A stretch of 64,000 nucleotides of DNA from a virus: the IMG/VR virus record IMGVR_UViG_3300042485_000398, positions 53,296 through 117,295 of that record. The stretch is one strand, 5' to 3'. The notes beneath the pieces were generated by a model. It was not told the origin of the DNA. It saw only the letters and a program-made list of their open reading frames with translations, and did not search any database. Positions 1 through 9,700 of the stretch are shown one piece after another. The first letter of the stretch is position 1, and every line of letters starts with the position of its first letter. A program made the translations under genes and the position numbers.

Positions 1-749
1 GGATGGCAAAGAAGCATACTCCAGATAATTTTGAGTTCCATTTCTATTGCTATACCGATAATAGCGAAGGATTTGACGAAGAGATTAAAGTCATCGACTT
101 TCCAGACATTCCCGACATTCATCCCAAATACTGGTTCGGTTCAGAGGATTTCAAATACGGTATGGCACGTTGTTGGGACAGGCCAAAGACGTTCATCTTC
201 AATACACACAACTTCGCAGACGATAAACCCACTGGAAGATTTGTCTTTTTCGACCTTGATGTTATCATACAAAATGATTTGTCGCCAATCATCACTTATG
301 ACCTAGAGAATCCCACCAAGTTGCGTTCATGGTGGCAAGACCCTCGCCCCATGAAGTCTCGTAACTTTAAGTTGTCACATGGTGCATATACTAATGGTAG
401 TTGCATGGTGTGGTCAGATGATCAGACCGAATGTATTTGGCAGGATGTCCTAGAACATCAAGAGCGTATTTGGTTTACCTTTACAGACGGCACAGATAAT
501 TATCACAGTTGGCGATGGGGCGACTTTAGTAATACTCCTCTATGGAAACATTTTCCTAATACCTTTGCATACTCATACAATAGAGGTCGAGACTGGCAAG
601 AAGGTGATTTAGAAGTCGCTAAATATAGAAAAGACTGCATTCTTTGTGTATTCAACGTGGACTTATTGCCGTTTCAAGACAATCACAGAGGTAAAGTAAA
701 ACAAGAAACGCTCGTTGATCCAGACTTATTAGAACATTGGAATATTTAA
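1..749 (+). CDS. Glycosyltransferase-like protein, 5' end cut by window edge
   Basis: This is the 3' part of a gene that begins left of the window. The first in-frame ATG, at position 3, is probably internal: its protein starts with MAKKHTPDNFEF, which lines up with about residue 25 of the related protein encoded at 749-1432. A FFDLD motif near residues 82-86 of the visible part is a DxD-type metal and nucleotide-sugar site, and it is followed by a substrate-like region rich in Trp and Tyr. I infer a cytoplasmic glycosyltransferase that modifies a glycan or a phage protein; the acceptor is unknown. The stop codon overlaps the next start (TAATG), so the two genes are translationally coupled and form a tandem paralogous pair. 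Confidence 0.65.
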   Translation, partial: MAKKHTPDNFEFHFYCYTDNSEGFDEEIKVIDFPDIPDIHPKYWFGSEDFKYGMARCWDRPKTFIFNTHNFADDKPTGRFVFFDLDVIIQNDLSPIITYDLENPTKLRSWWQDPRPMKSRNFKLSHGAYTNGSCMVWSDDQTECIWQDVLEHQERIWFTFTDGTDNYHSWRWGDFSNTPLWKHFPNTFAYSYNRGRDWQEGDLEVAKYRKDCILCVFNVDLLPFQDNHRGKVKQETLVDPDLLEHWNI

Positions 750-1432
750 TGATTGATATCTACACAGTGAAATGGGGATACAAATATGGTCCTGAGTATG
801 TCAATAAATTGTTCGAGCAGTGTAAGGAGCATATTACGGGTGAGTTTGAATTTCACTGCATAACGGAACATGAAGTGGGATTGAACCCAGAAATAATCAT
901 TGTTCCTTTGCCTACAGACAACTATTATGAGAAGTGGTGGAACAAGTTATATTTGTTTGATCGACATTTTATTCGTAAACAGGGTGAGAAATTATTCTTT
1001 GATTTGGATATTGACATTCAACAAAACATCGATTGTATCGTTGAACATGATCCAGAAGATAAACTTACTTTCATTCGAACTCATTGGCACAACCTAAACA
1101 AAATGAAAATCGATACTAAAGATATTCCTCATAAGTATACAGACTTGAATTCAAGTGTGTTAAGATGGAATGACAAATTAGATGTTGATAAAATCACCAA
1201 GTTCGTTAGAGATTACCCTGACCAGATGTTTTATTATTATCGGGGTCTCGATAACATGTTCGGTCATCAAAGAGAACGTCTTTTAAAAATAGACTATTTT
1301 CCAGACGGCTGGGTATACAGTTATAATTATGGGTATATGTGGCCTGCCGATACTAGAGAACAAGTTCTCAGAGAACAGCCACTAATTTGTTTGTATGATT
1401 CAATGGAAAGACCACAAGATGCTAAACTATAA
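749..1432 (+). CDS. Glycosyltransferase-like protein with DxD motif
   Basis: The start is the ATG at 749, inside the TAATG overlap with the upstream gene; a TTG twelve bases earlier is less likely. The 227-residue protein begins with a beta strand (IDIYTVKWGYKYGPEYV) followed by FFDLDID at about residues 83-89, the DxD site expected of a GT-A fold glycosyltransferase. It is similar in layout to its upstream neighbour, including a C-terminal region with Trp, Tyr and Asn (VYSYNYGY against FAYSYNRG). The role is inferred from the fold motif only; donor and acceptor cannot be read from the sequence. Its 3' end overlaps the next gene by 14 bases. Confidence 0.65.
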   Translation: MIDIYTVKWGYKYGPEYVNKLFEQCKEHITGEFEFHCITEHEVGLNPEIIIVPLPTDNYYEKWWNKLYLFDRHFIRKQGEKLFFDLDIDIQQNIDCIVEHDPEDKLTFIRTHWHNLNKMKIDTKDIPHKYTDLNSSVLRWNDKLDVDKITKFVRDYPDQMFYYYRGLDNMFGHQRERLLKIDYFPDGWVYSYNYGYMWPADTREQVLREQPLICLYDSMERPQDAKL

Positions 1433-2075
1433 TTTTTTGAATAATTACCGTAATTGGGGTGAAGGTCTAGAAAAGATCAGCCATGAAATGCCATGGAAGC
1501 ATGAAGATTTTCGTAAGTCTTTAAATCCTAATACGATGGATGCCGCCATTTGGTTAGTTGAAGAACTGAAAAAACATGTTGACTTTACCAAAAAACTTGA
1601 TATAACAATTCTAAACTCTTGGCTAGGATTTCCTCTTGTTCCACTGCTATGCGAAAATCTAAGTGTAAAGAAGTTGAACCTAATTGATATTGATAAAGAT
1701 GCCTTAGAACTATCTAAGGTTTTCAATAAGTATTATACAGAAAAAGATATCGAACTCAGCCACCTTAATTGGGATGTACCCTTTGCATACCACGATATCA
1801 ATTCGCTAAACACAGATGTGGTAATTTCACTTGGTTGTGAAACCATGTACCCTTTGAAGAATATGACTACTGCAAATTCAGATTGTATTTTTGCGTGTCA
1901 ATCATCTAATGTGTTTCGCGAAATGTATGGCATCAATTGTGTTCCGACCCTTGAAGATCACATAGAAAATGTCGGGGTTAAAGACGTTCTGTATAGCGGA
2001 AACATTAATCAGTTTTATTGGTCTTGGGATGGTAAAGTAGACTTTGATAGATTTATGGTCATAGGAAGGAAGTAA
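1419..2075 (+). CDS. Methyltransferase-like (Rossmann-fold) protein
   Basis: The ATG at 1419, within the end of the upstream gene, is the best start because it begins MLNYNFLNNYRNWGEG; eight further upstream codons are possible but would deepen the overlap. The protein has about 218 residues. Its middle (ITILNSWLGFPLVPLL, then KKLNLIDIDKDALELS) has the pattern of strand 1, a nucleotide-binding loop and an acidic end of strand 2 seen in class I SAM-dependent methyltransferases. The usual GxGxG is not obvious, so the call is tentative. It sits in an operon with two glycosyltransferase-like genes, which suggests a shared modification pathway. Confidence 0.45.
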   Translation: MLNYNFLNNYRNWGEGLEKISHEMPWKHEDFRKSLNPNTMDAAIWLVEELKKHVDFTKKLDITILNSWLGFPLVPLLCENLSVKKLNLIDIDKDALELSKVFNKYYTEKDIELSHLNWDVPFAYHDINSLNTDVVISLGCETMYPLKNMTTANSDCIFACQSSNVFREMYGINCVPTLEDHIENVGVKDVLYSGNINQFYWSWDGKVDFDRFMVIGRK

Positions 2076-2076
2076 T

Positions 2077-2802
2077 ATGGGAAGAGCGAGAGTTGTTGCA
2101 CCTCCACCCGAGGATTATATACCAGAACCTTTAGTATCACTACCACCTCCTCCTGAAGAAATAGTTGTTGAAGAGTGGACCAATGGAAACTTCCAAGAAG
2201 AAATTATTGAAGTTGAGATTGATGAACCTTCTCAAGAAGAACTTGATAGAGAAAAAATCGCTCAAGAAAAACATGAAGAATTACAGAGACAAAAACTTGC
2301 AGTAGAAGAAGAAACAAAAGTGGCAGCAGAAACAGTTGCTAAAGCAAAAGAGATTTTAGAAAACCCTCCTGTGAAAATTGAGACAGTAACAGAAACAGTT
2401 ATAGAAACCGTTCATGTAACAGATCCAAAATTACTAGAAGAGTTGCAAGCAATTAAAGACGAAAATGAAAAACTTACCAGAGAAAAAGAAGTGGCAGAAA
2501 AGGCAAGGGAAGATCAGATTGTAAAAGCGCGACAACAGGCAACTGACAGACAAGTCACTCAGTTGAATATGGTTGAGGCAAGAAAACCTACTTTACTTAG
2601 TAAAGTAAAAGATTTCTTTCGACGCAGAAGAATCAAACTTGCTACCGTTTCTCAGGCGAACTACGAACAGGCAATTATCTACCAAGCATCGGTTGCCGTT
2701 CCAAAGATGCTAGACGAAATTGAAAAGATGCACGAAAGTTTGACTATTCTAGAAGAACTTCTAGCGAAAAACAAAGAACGTCAAAAGATTAAAGTTCGGT
2801 GA
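2077..2802 (+). CDS. Acidic coiled-coil protein of unknown function
   Basis: I do not recognise this 241-residue protein. It starts one base after the upstream stop codon. The N-terminus is rich in Pro and Glu (PPPPEE), residues of about 45-160 form a long Glu/Lys/Gln-rich coiled coil, and a basic patch (FFRRRRIKLA) near residue 180 is followed by a second helical region. There is no signal peptide or membrane segment. The acidic coil and basic patch suggest a scaffold or a nucleic-acid or partner-binding protein. Its 3' end overlaps the converging oxygenase-like gene by 14 bases and no terminator is visible between them. Confidence 0.6.
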   Translation: MGRARVVAPPPEDYIPEPLVSLPPPPEEIVVEEWTNGNFQEEIIEVEIDEPSQEELDREKIAQEKHEELQRQKLAVEEETKVAAETVAKAKEILENPPVKIETVTETVIETVHVTDPKLLEELQAIKDENEKLTREKEVAEKAREDQIVKARQQATDRQVTQLNMVEARKPTLLSKVKDFFRRRRIKLATVSQANYEQAIIYQASVAVPKMLDEIEKMHESLTILEELLAKNKERQKIKVR

Positions 2803-3436
2803 AATCTACACCCGTAATATCTTCAACCATTGATTTCCAGAGGTCCTCATGGGGAACGACATAACCGAGAGTGAGGCGCTTGCTTCGGCTCCCAGCACAG
2901 TGATAGAAGACCTTATCAGTCTCACTACGCCTACCGAAGTAACCGACCTTGACAGACCAACCCTTGGGGTCCCAAAGAGTGACCATTTCTTTTGTTATTG
3001 GATCTAGATACCTAAAGTAGCCGCCATTCTCTTCTGTATTATAAGAAAGAAGAATGTTGTAGCCGCTTGCATTCCAGTTTGTGTGCCAGCCCATAAATCC
3101 ATTTTCTGGATAATAAACATGAACCGCATTGTTTTTGGCACCTAGAAACGAAATTAATTCACGATTGAGTTTCTGTTGCTTCTCGCGGTGAGTGGTCGGG
3201 ACAGAATCTACCATTCCGATATCACAACAGAAAGCGGTTTCTGGATACCCCTCATGTTCACCATCTTTACCGACTAACTCATTCATATACTTTTCAGAAG
3301 TGCCAGTGTCGATATCAAATCCTCGACGCCTATCTGGCTCTCTCAATTTGTCGTGGTCTGTTTGTGAGAAGAACCACTCCGCATAAGGAGTAAGAATTTC
3401 CAGAAGTTCTGGATTAATATTTTTAGAAACCTTCAT
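2789..3436 (-). CDS. 2-oxoglutarate/Fe(II) oxygenase-like protein with HxN motif
   Basis: The start is the ATG at 3436, overlapping the upstream stop (TAATG); a longer reading frame extends into the previous gene. The 215-residue protein has a double-stranded beta-helix pattern: MGWHTNWN with His118 and Asn120, then a strand-rich stretch (YNILLSYN, GGYFRYLD), then a C-terminal FYHCAGSRSKRLTLGY with His179 and Arg187. This matches the order HxD...H...R of 2OG/Fe(II) dioxygenases, except that the usual Asp is Asn. Known enzymes of the family hydroxylate proteins, nucleic acids or small molecules. The substrate here is unknown and the Asn ligand makes catalysis less certain. It is coupled to a glycosyltransferase-like gene. 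Confidence 0.55.
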   Translation of the reverse strand: MKVSKNINPELLEILTPYAEWFFSQTDHDKLREPDRRRGFDIDTGTSEKYMNELVGKDGEHEGYPETAFCCDIGMVDSVPTTHREKQQKLNRELISFLGAKNNAVHVYYPENGFMGWHTNWNASGYNILLSYNTEENGGYFRYLDPITKEMVTLWDPKGWSVKVGYFGRRSETDKVFYHCAGSRSKRLTLGYVVPHEDLWKSMVEDITGVDFTEL

Positions 3437-4134
3437 TATTTGTCCAATACGGATGACGGCAACGTGTAGTGATAGATGACAATCTCTTGTCCTTGCAATT
3501 CTTCTTGTTTGTACCCGATGACAAAATTCCACCTTGCATCTGGATCAGGAAATCTTCCTGTTTTTACACCCATATCCCCGTATGTCAATAAGCGCCACAT
3601 TGTAAATGTGTCCCACTGTAGTGCTTCTTTTGGATAGTGTTGTCTATCATAACTAGGTTCATTCTGCTTACAATATTCGCCCCACCAAGCGCCCATCAAT
3701 TTCAGTGTTTGTGAATTATTGCGGTAGACGAATAGACCGCAATGCTCGGTCATTTCTTCTGTATCAGATAGCTTTGTTAGGGCTGCATTATATGGACGAT
3801 TTGCTGTAAAAATCACATCTATATCATCTGGAATCTGATCAAAGATTTTTAGAATATCGTCGTGTTGAACTTCTGTATCACAGTCCATATAAACTGTCAA
3901 GTCATATGGAGTTTTATCTAGCGCCCAGAGTTTGGCTCTCTTGTGATATGGAACACCATCTGTAATAATGTTCTCGAAGATTTCTTCATCACCTGGTTCT
4001 ATCCATTCTGCATGAGTGAATAAAGTAATCTTTGCTTCTGGCCAATAGTCTAGAAGTGATAGTGCAGAGTTTTTCGCGGCTCTATAGTAACCTCTACGAA
4101 GCGATGCTACATAAACGAATCCGTTATTCTGCAT
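3436..4134 (-). CDS. Glycosyltransferase-like protein (DCD motif)
   Basis: This 232-residue protein begins MQNNGFVYVASLRRGYYRAA, a nucleotide-sugar-binding first strand, and has VYMDCDTEV at about residues 82-90, the DxD site of GT-A glycosyltransferases of the GT8-like type. The middle contains a conserved-looking ALQWDTFTMWRLL segment. It is cytoplasmic, with no signal or membrane helix. It overlaps the upstream gene by 11 bases and the downstream oxygenase-like gene by one. The acceptor is unknown; phage proteins, phage DNA or host surface glycans are all possible. Confidence 0.65.
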   Translation of the reverse strand: MQNNGFVYVASLRRGYYRAAKNSALSLLDYWPEAKITLFTHAEWIEPGDEEIFENIITDGVPYHKRAKLWALDKTPYDLTVYMDCDTEVQHDDILKIFDQIPDDIDVIFTANRPYNAALTKLSDTEEMTEHCGLFVYRNNSQTLKLMGAWWGEYCKQNEPSYDRQHYPKEALQWDTFTMWRLLTYGDMGVKTGRFPDPDARWNFVIGYKQEELQGQEIVIYHYTLPSSVLDK

Positions 4135-4591
4135 TCTTTTCTTCTTCCATGATCAGCATGGTAGCATATGCCATAACTTCAAGCGCAGACTTCGATCTAC
4201 GTATCTTAGTTTTCATTACCTTGTTAGTTGAATTTTTGATGGTAAGAACTTCGAAGGCTTCTAACTTAGCTTCGAAAAGAGTCTCATCTTTACGGCGCTG
4301 TAGATCGACCTTCGATCTTTCCATGCGCTGGCGAACTTCTTCGGTGCGGCGCTCTTCGCGAAGTCGAGTATTTTCATCAATATCTTCTTCAGTAAACTTT
4401 TCCATAATAGCAATATAGTCTGGATTGCCACCTTCACCCGACACAGATGCTGGCAGTCTCTTACCATCTGGATAGATGATAATTACCATTACTTGCTGTA
4501 GTTCTTTATTTAGCCAAAAGGGTTCTTCGTAGTCTTTTGTTTCGGCAATGATGGCCGAATCCAATACGATGGCGTCTTCATTCACAATCAT
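4124..4591 (-). CDS. Unknown protein with charged helical region
   Basis: I do not recognise this 155-residue protein. Residues 1-60 look like a small mixed alpha/beta domain (QVMVIIIYPDGKRLPASV), and residues 65-120 form a highly charged Arg/Glu-rich helix or coiled coil. The ATG at 4591 is preceded by a clear GGAGAG ribosome binding site. Its position just after the fibre genes suggests a virion accessory or chaperone role, which is an inference from context only. Confidence 0.6.
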   Translation of the reverse strand: MIVNEDAIVLDSAIIAETKDYEEPFWLNKELQQVMVIIIYPDGKRLPASVSGEGGNPDYIAIMEKFTEEDIDENTRLREERRTEEVRQRMERSKVDLQRRKDETLFEAKLEAFEVLTIKNSTNKVMKTKIRRSKSALEVMAYATMLIMEEEKNAE

Positions 4592-4635
4592 TCAACTCTC
4601 CATAAAAAGAAATAATATAAAGTATATAGTATAGT

Positions 4636-6066
4636 TTAAGCGGTACGAATCCAAAGAGATACTGTTGATACTGTATCTTTAGTTGCTTGAATTGTATCGC
4701 CCGCATATGTACCAGAATATGTTCCAGAATAGGTTCTAGAGCCAGAATACCCACCCGAATATGTTCTTGAACCGGCAAATGAGTTTGCATATGTGCCAGA
4801 ATAAGTTCTGGAGCCAGAATAACTGGCGGAGTAAGTTCTAGAACCAGCAAATGAACCGGCAAAATTTGTTGGTTCCGATACATATCCTGCATTCGAATAT
4901 GTTCTGGTACCAGCAAATGTTCCGGTAAAATTGGTTGATGCTGATACATAGCTGGTTGAGTATGTGCGCGAACCAGCGAATGTACCACCAATAAAACCAC
5001 CGTAATATAGAATATAGCTGGCAGAATATGTTCTAGAACCTGCAAAGGGTCTAGTCCCCGCGAAGTTGGTTGCATAAGATCCAGAATATGTTCTAGAACC
5101 TGCAAACGTTCTAGTACCAGAGAAGTTAGTCACATAAGATCCAGAAAATGCTCTAGACCCAGCATATGTTGTGCTGTAAGTTCTGCCTCCGGCAAAGGTA
5201 TTTGTATATCCCGCCGGGGTATATGTTCTAGTTCCAGCATATGCTGCATTAGAATATGTTCTGGTACCACTATAGGCGCCGGTATAGTTTTCAGACGCGA
5301 CTTGTTCACGAGTATCAGAAGCTGAACCCATGCTAACCCAAGTACCAGGAGATGGCGATGATGCTTGGATCTTATATGTACCAATACTGGTGCTGATAAT
5401 ACGATTTCTGAAATAAGGAATCATTTCCTGAATTTCAGTATCGGTCATTTGCTTTACGTTATTGCCACTATATGTTTTCAGTGGACGAAGATCGGCATTC
5501 GGTGATGTTGTAGCCGCAGTCTTCTGCCAAATATAATAAGTTGTGTTACCACCATTTGCAACATCGGTGATGGTGTAACGTGAGGTCCATGTACCGCCAC
5601 TTGGCGCCGAGCCAGCAAGACGATACTGTCCCGCAGTATACTCTGATTCAGTAACCATTGCTGTGACCGCTTGGTCAATAATATCATTGCGGATCTGAGC
5701 GTCTGTCATTTGCTGAATTGCAGTGTCATATTGCAAAGGACGGTTTGTGATTGTACCAGCATCCTCAGCAGTAATTTGCTTTGCATAATACGTTACGGTG
5801 GCTATAGCACCAGTAGCTGGGTGAGTACCAGTCGCTTCTGTTCTATCCGTATCAGCAAAAGTGCCGATTGCGGTACCAGAAAGTGCGTTTGCTGTATCAA
5901 TATTAAGGTCAGCCGTATTAGAACCATTGCTTGCCGCGCCAGCAAATCCTACTGTGATTTTATTTGCAATATAATTTTTGACTTCCGTATTTGACATGGT
6001 CTGCAAACCCTGAAAGTTTGCAGAAGTAATCGGTGTAGCAGATGCTTTGAGCTTTAACGGGTTCAT
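4636..6066 (-). CDS. Repeat-rich virion fibre protein
   Basis: This 476-residue protein has two parts. The N-terminal half carries three copies of a module beginning LQTMSNTEV, IQQMTDAQI and VKQMTDTEI, each followed by a helix and a short beta segment. The C-terminal half (from about residue 255) is a run of short repeats built on FAGSRTYS, YSGSRTYS and NFAGTRTYS, rich in Gly, Ser, Thr, Tyr and Arg. T4-like marine phages often carry such Tyr/Arg repeat proteins among tail-fibre genes. It is probably an elongated fibre or adhesin, in an operon with two other fibre-type genes. No catalytic motif is visible. Confidence 0.7.
   Translation of the reverse strand: MNPLKLKASATPITSANFQGLQTMSNTEVKNYIANKITVGFAGAASNGSNTADLNIDTANALSGTAIGTFADTDRTEATGTHPATGAIATVTYYAKQITAEDAGTITNRPLQYDTAIQQMTDAQIRNDIIDQAVTAMVTESEYTAGQYRLAGSAPSGGTWTSRYTITDVANGGNTTYYIWQKTAATTSPNADLRPLKTYSGNNVKQMTDTEIQEMIPYFRNRIISTSIGTYKIQASSPSPGTWVSMGSASDTREQVASENYTGAYSGTRTYSNAAYAGTRTYTPAGYTNTFAGGRTYSTTYAGSRAFSGSYVTNFSGTRTFAGSRTYSGSYATNFAGTRPFAGSRTYSASYILYYGGFIGGTFAGSRTYSTSYVSASTNFTGTFAGTRTYSNAGYVSEPTNFAGSFAGSRTYSASYSGSRTYSGTYANSFAGSRTYSGGYSGSRTYSGTYSGTYAGDTIQATKDTVSTVSLWIRTA
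4680..5300 (-). repeat. Coding repeat array, AGSRTYS-type units
   Basis: The DNA behind the C-terminal half of the fibre protein contains more than fifteen imperfect repeats whose plus-strand form resembles GAATATGTTCTAGAACC, encoding GSRTYS or GTRTYS. The repeats differ mainly at third codon positions, so the protein repeat is better kept than the DNA repeat. Spacing alternates between short units and longer ones carrying a Phe-Ala-Gly insertion. Such arrays can change length by recombination. Confidence 0.8.
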
Positions 6067-6077
6067 TTTTTATAGCC

Positions 6078-6560
6078 TTAATTTAGTCTAGTGCCGCTCG
6101 AATCAAATACCAACAGAGGTGTAAGTGAATACCAATCTGTAGCATCCTTAGCAACAAAAGTGGCAGATGATCCAGCAGCCACCGTTACAGCAACGTTAAC
6201 CGTTCCGCCGTTAATCTTGTCTGATACGTTTGGATAAACTAGTAGATTTGTTGCAGTAGTATTAACAAGTGTATAGGTCAACGAGGCTTCGGCTGTTGGA
6301 AGTTTGACACCTGCTCCAGAACCCACTGTAGTGATAATATTATAAACATCCGAAAGTTCTGTTGCTCCAGACTGGTTTGTTCCTGCCGCAGAAACAGTAG
6401 CCGAGATGGAAGGCTTTAGATCGCCCGTTAGAGTAAGATTACCAAACGTGGGATTAGACCCGGATTCATACTTGTCAGTATTCAGATTGTTGAAGTTATT
6501 ATCAACTTCGGTATTTGTAAGTGGCGACCCCTTTACGGATCTAAGTGTAATTGTGGCCAT
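6078..6560 (-). CDS. Virion structural/fibre protein (T4-like marine phage type)
   Basis: The 160-residue protein begins MATITLRSVKGSPLTNTEVD, an N-terminus I recognise from fibre-type structural proteins of T4-like marine phages, where a trimerising adaptor segment precedes a variable domain. The remainder is Thr/Val/Gly-rich beta structure with no catalytic motif. It lies between a small coiled-coil gene and the repeat fibre gene, and an exact TATAAATA late promoter lies about 70 bases upstream. The likely role is attachment to the host or to the baseplate. Confidence 0.65.
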   Translation of the reverse strand: MATITLRSVKGSPLTNTEVDNNFNNLNTDKYESGSNPTFGNLTLTGDLKPSISATVSAAGTNQSGATELSDVYNIITTVGSGAGVKLPTAEASLTYTLVNTTATNLLVYPNVSDKINGGTVNVAVTVAAGSSATFVAKDATDWYSLTPLLVFDSSGTRLN

Positions 6561-6562
6561 AT

Positions 6563-6796
6563 CTATCTACCTTGGTTCTGTAATATTTGCTGCAACAACA
6601 ATTTGATATCTAGCATCTCTTGTTTCACACTATTTATATCATTTTCAAATTGTCGAAGCTGATTTGTTTGTTCTCGAACTTTGTTTTTTCTAGCTTTGTA
6701 TGCTGATAATCCAGCAACATCGGTAGAAATAATGGCTTTTGAATGGCCATCTCTAACATATTTAGTTGTGTCGTCCAGATGATATCTTTGTCCCAT
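6563..6796 (-). CDS. Small coiled-coil virion protein
   Basis: This 77-residue protein has a short polar N-terminus followed by a heptad-like helix (NQLRQFENDINSVKQEMLDI and QQILQ) from about residue 42 to the end, which suggests a dimeric or trimeric coiled coil. It starts one base from the end of the 2067-residue structural gene's reading frame and ends two bases before the next fibre gene, so it belongs to the same virion operon. A connector or trimerisation partner for fibres is plausible. I cannot assign a T4 counterpart. Confidence 0.6.
   Translation of the reverse strand: MGQRYHLDDTTKYVRDGHSKAIISTDVAGLSAYKARKNKVREQTNQLRQFENDINSVKQEMLDIKLLLQQILQNQGR
6631..6638 (-). promoter_or_regulatory. 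T4-type late promoter TATAAATA
   Basis: The minus strand reads TATAAATA, the exact T4 late promoter -10 element. It lies inside the small coiled-coil gene, about 70 bases ahead of the fibre gene that starts at 6560. The window encodes a gp33-like co-activator, which fits late transcription of this type. Confidence 0.55.
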
Positions 6797-6797
6797 G

Positions 6798-9700
6798 TTA
6801 TACCTGTAGAGCTATTGCACGAAGTTCACGACATTTTGGAACAACACTGGTTTGATTTGAAAGAAGAACTACTTTAACTGCGAAAGTTTTGTAGCCCGTG
6901 TAAGTTACGCCGTCAGTGGTATATTCCAATACGCCATCACCATTCAATTCGGTCGATGGAATATCATATGTATACTCAATGAAACTGGATGAAGTAACAG
7001 TCGGCGGAGTAGTTGTTAATTCGATCCAATCTTTTTCTTCAAACGGTGCTGGATCACTTTGATGTAGGAATCTGCCATATACCTTTACATCTGTTCCATT
7101 TGGAACATACTGACTTAGATATACTCTAAGGTCTTCTGCTTCCTGCCCGTCATCTAGAACAACTTGACGAGAAACATACTTAGACCTTGCTTCACCGATA
7201 CCAATATCTTCGTCTGTTGCATCATTGTTAACATCATTTGCGATTGCAATCATAGAACATTTTCTAAGGTCGATAACAGGTGAAACCGTAGAAGTCTGTG
7301 ATGACATGCCCAGTTGAATTTTAAACGACTTATCTCCGTCGAGATCGTTTTGCTCATTTGAATATGAACGAATAGCCGCATCGATAGTCAACTCTGTGGT
7401 TTTATCTGGCACAAAATTCTCATACGATGTCGATGCTTCTGTTTCGGAACCAGTATTTGCCGTGGCAGAATACGAAAAAATAAGTTGACATGGAGTATGA
7501 TCCATATATGCAAGATTTGCACCCAATGCATTCAACACTTTATCCTCAAGTTCTGCTATTAGAGCATGAGAAGTGCCGTTGCCTACTCGGTCATTGACAG
7601 TGAAGTTCCCGCTCTCAACATAAATCTTAGCAACGTTGTATAGAGTATCGTAAGTATGAGCAAAGCCGGAATTGAGAGTAACACCGATATTTACATTCGA
7701 TCCACCAGTCATAGTCAAAGTTGGATTGCTGGTATATCCAGCGCCGGGATTTGTCACTGCTACATTAGTCACTGCACCGCCGGTAACAGTAACTGCAACC
7801 GTAGCATTGGTTGTTGCACCACCGCCCGAAAGTGTGCGGGCAACAACTGTTGTAACTGTGTATGTTAGACCGGTTAGCGTGCCAGCAGTAGTTACGATTG
7901 CGTCACCAGATTGAGTTGTCAGCGTGAATCCAGTAACAGCACCAACCGAACCTGTAACAGCAGAAACCTTATAGACAGTTCCTGTCGCATAACCAGATAT
8001 TGTAGCAGTACCACCCAGAGTACCAGTGATAGTTACAAGATCGCCAACAACAAGTTTTGAAGCACCGCAAGTAAACTGGCCTGCAGTTCCAGAAACAGCA
8101 ACAGTTGCGACAAGGGCACTACCATAACCAGTGCCTGCGTTGATTATATTAAACGAGAATCCATGAATTTTATCACCCGGAGAAAATTGAGAACTTGAGA
8201 AGGAATGAAATTTTGCGTAATCGATATCATGTGTATTCAGTGCGACCGTACCAGTTGTGCCGATTGCAAAGTTTGCTCTCTGTAAACTAAACTTAATATC
8301 TTCTGCCTGATATGCGGTCCAAGTTCTGTTGTTCGCGGATGTAAATAGAACACCGACATTAGGCTGCTCTGAAATACGAGTTGTTGTGTTAAGTTGGTTT
8401 TCACCCAATTCAGAAACCCAAATTTCATAGTTGGGATCATTACCCGCTGGCAGAAGAACAAAGCAATACTCGGTATTGTTTTGTAAGAATACGGGAGATG
8501 GGAAAGTAAACTTAGTTGACGTAGCACCATTTTCGGCATCGATGTTTACCTGACCAGGGGATAGTGTTACTTCACCGAAAGGAATTACTCTATCACCCGG
8601 ATAACCATTTACCACTTCTCGTAGTTGCAGGGTAATAGGATTTGTGGTAGATTTTTTCTTAAAGTAGGTATCTATTGAAGTCACATAACATCCAAACGGC
8701 ACCTCAGAAACCATAAACGTCTGTGCGATTGGATCGGGAGCTCCGAACCTAAAATCAAACATTGATAAGTCGAAGTCAAACATTGGTAGATCTGGCACAA
8801 CGGGTGGTTCAGGTTGAACAACTGGCGGTGCCGGCGGTAGCGGAGCAGGATCTGGAGCAGTTACAGTAACATTAGTTACCTCAGTGACGTTATTGGTAAC
8901 GTTGGTCACAGATGTATTATTGATATTTTGTGTAACCTGAGTGACTTCGGTAACATTTGTGGTATTATTGATTGTAGTAAATGTATTATTTACCACTGTT
9001 GTTTGAACAACACCAACCGCTCTTTCACCTAGTCGATTTGTTGTCGTATTGCTATCGGAAACCGATCTACTATCCGACAGATTTGAGGTTGCCAGATTAG
9101 CAACTCTTGTAGAAATAACAGTATCTTGAACGCTTTGTGATAAACCATTCGCAGAGAATGTCATCGAGGCAGCGGTAGTAATAAACTTGGGTCTGTTTTT
9201 AGAATCATCGGTAAGTCTGAATAGCTTTTCTCCGACGCGGAAAGTACCAGCAGGAATTCTGAATTGACCAAAGCATTCACCAGACGCATTTGTGATCAGT
9301 GGGTCGCCATAATCACCAGTTGCTAGTGATGTATTTTGAACAGAATTTGTTGCGCCGCTAACAACACCAGATAACGGACGACAATGAGCCTCAACAGTGG
9401 CACCGTCAAAGAATGGATATACACGAGTAAGCGGCTTCATTCTCGTTGCTTTAAACGTCACAATAATAGAACGCATAAACGGAATGATAGAAGTATTTGT
9501 TACTCTAGGACCAATTCGTTGAGTTTGTGTTTCCGGCGTTACAGTAAGTTGAACGCCCTGACGAGTTTGTCTTTGTTCTGTTGTCGTTGTTACGATAGCA
9601 ATATCTTCTTGGAATAGAGTATCGCCTCGTATGGCAGTGTTACCCGCTGCCGTTTGTGTGTTTGTAGTAACTCTACCCGTTCCGGTATCTTGCCAATCTT

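Noticed and set aside
4578-5105. 175-residue minus-strand frame with LEHIL-type repeats
   Set aside because: It is another frame of the AGSRTYS-coding repeats. The repeat DNA makes all frames look repetitive.
4680-5300. CRISPR array or diversity-generating retroelement target
   Set aside because: The repeats are in-frame coding units without unique spacers, and no reverse transcriptase, cas gene or template repeat is visible in the window.
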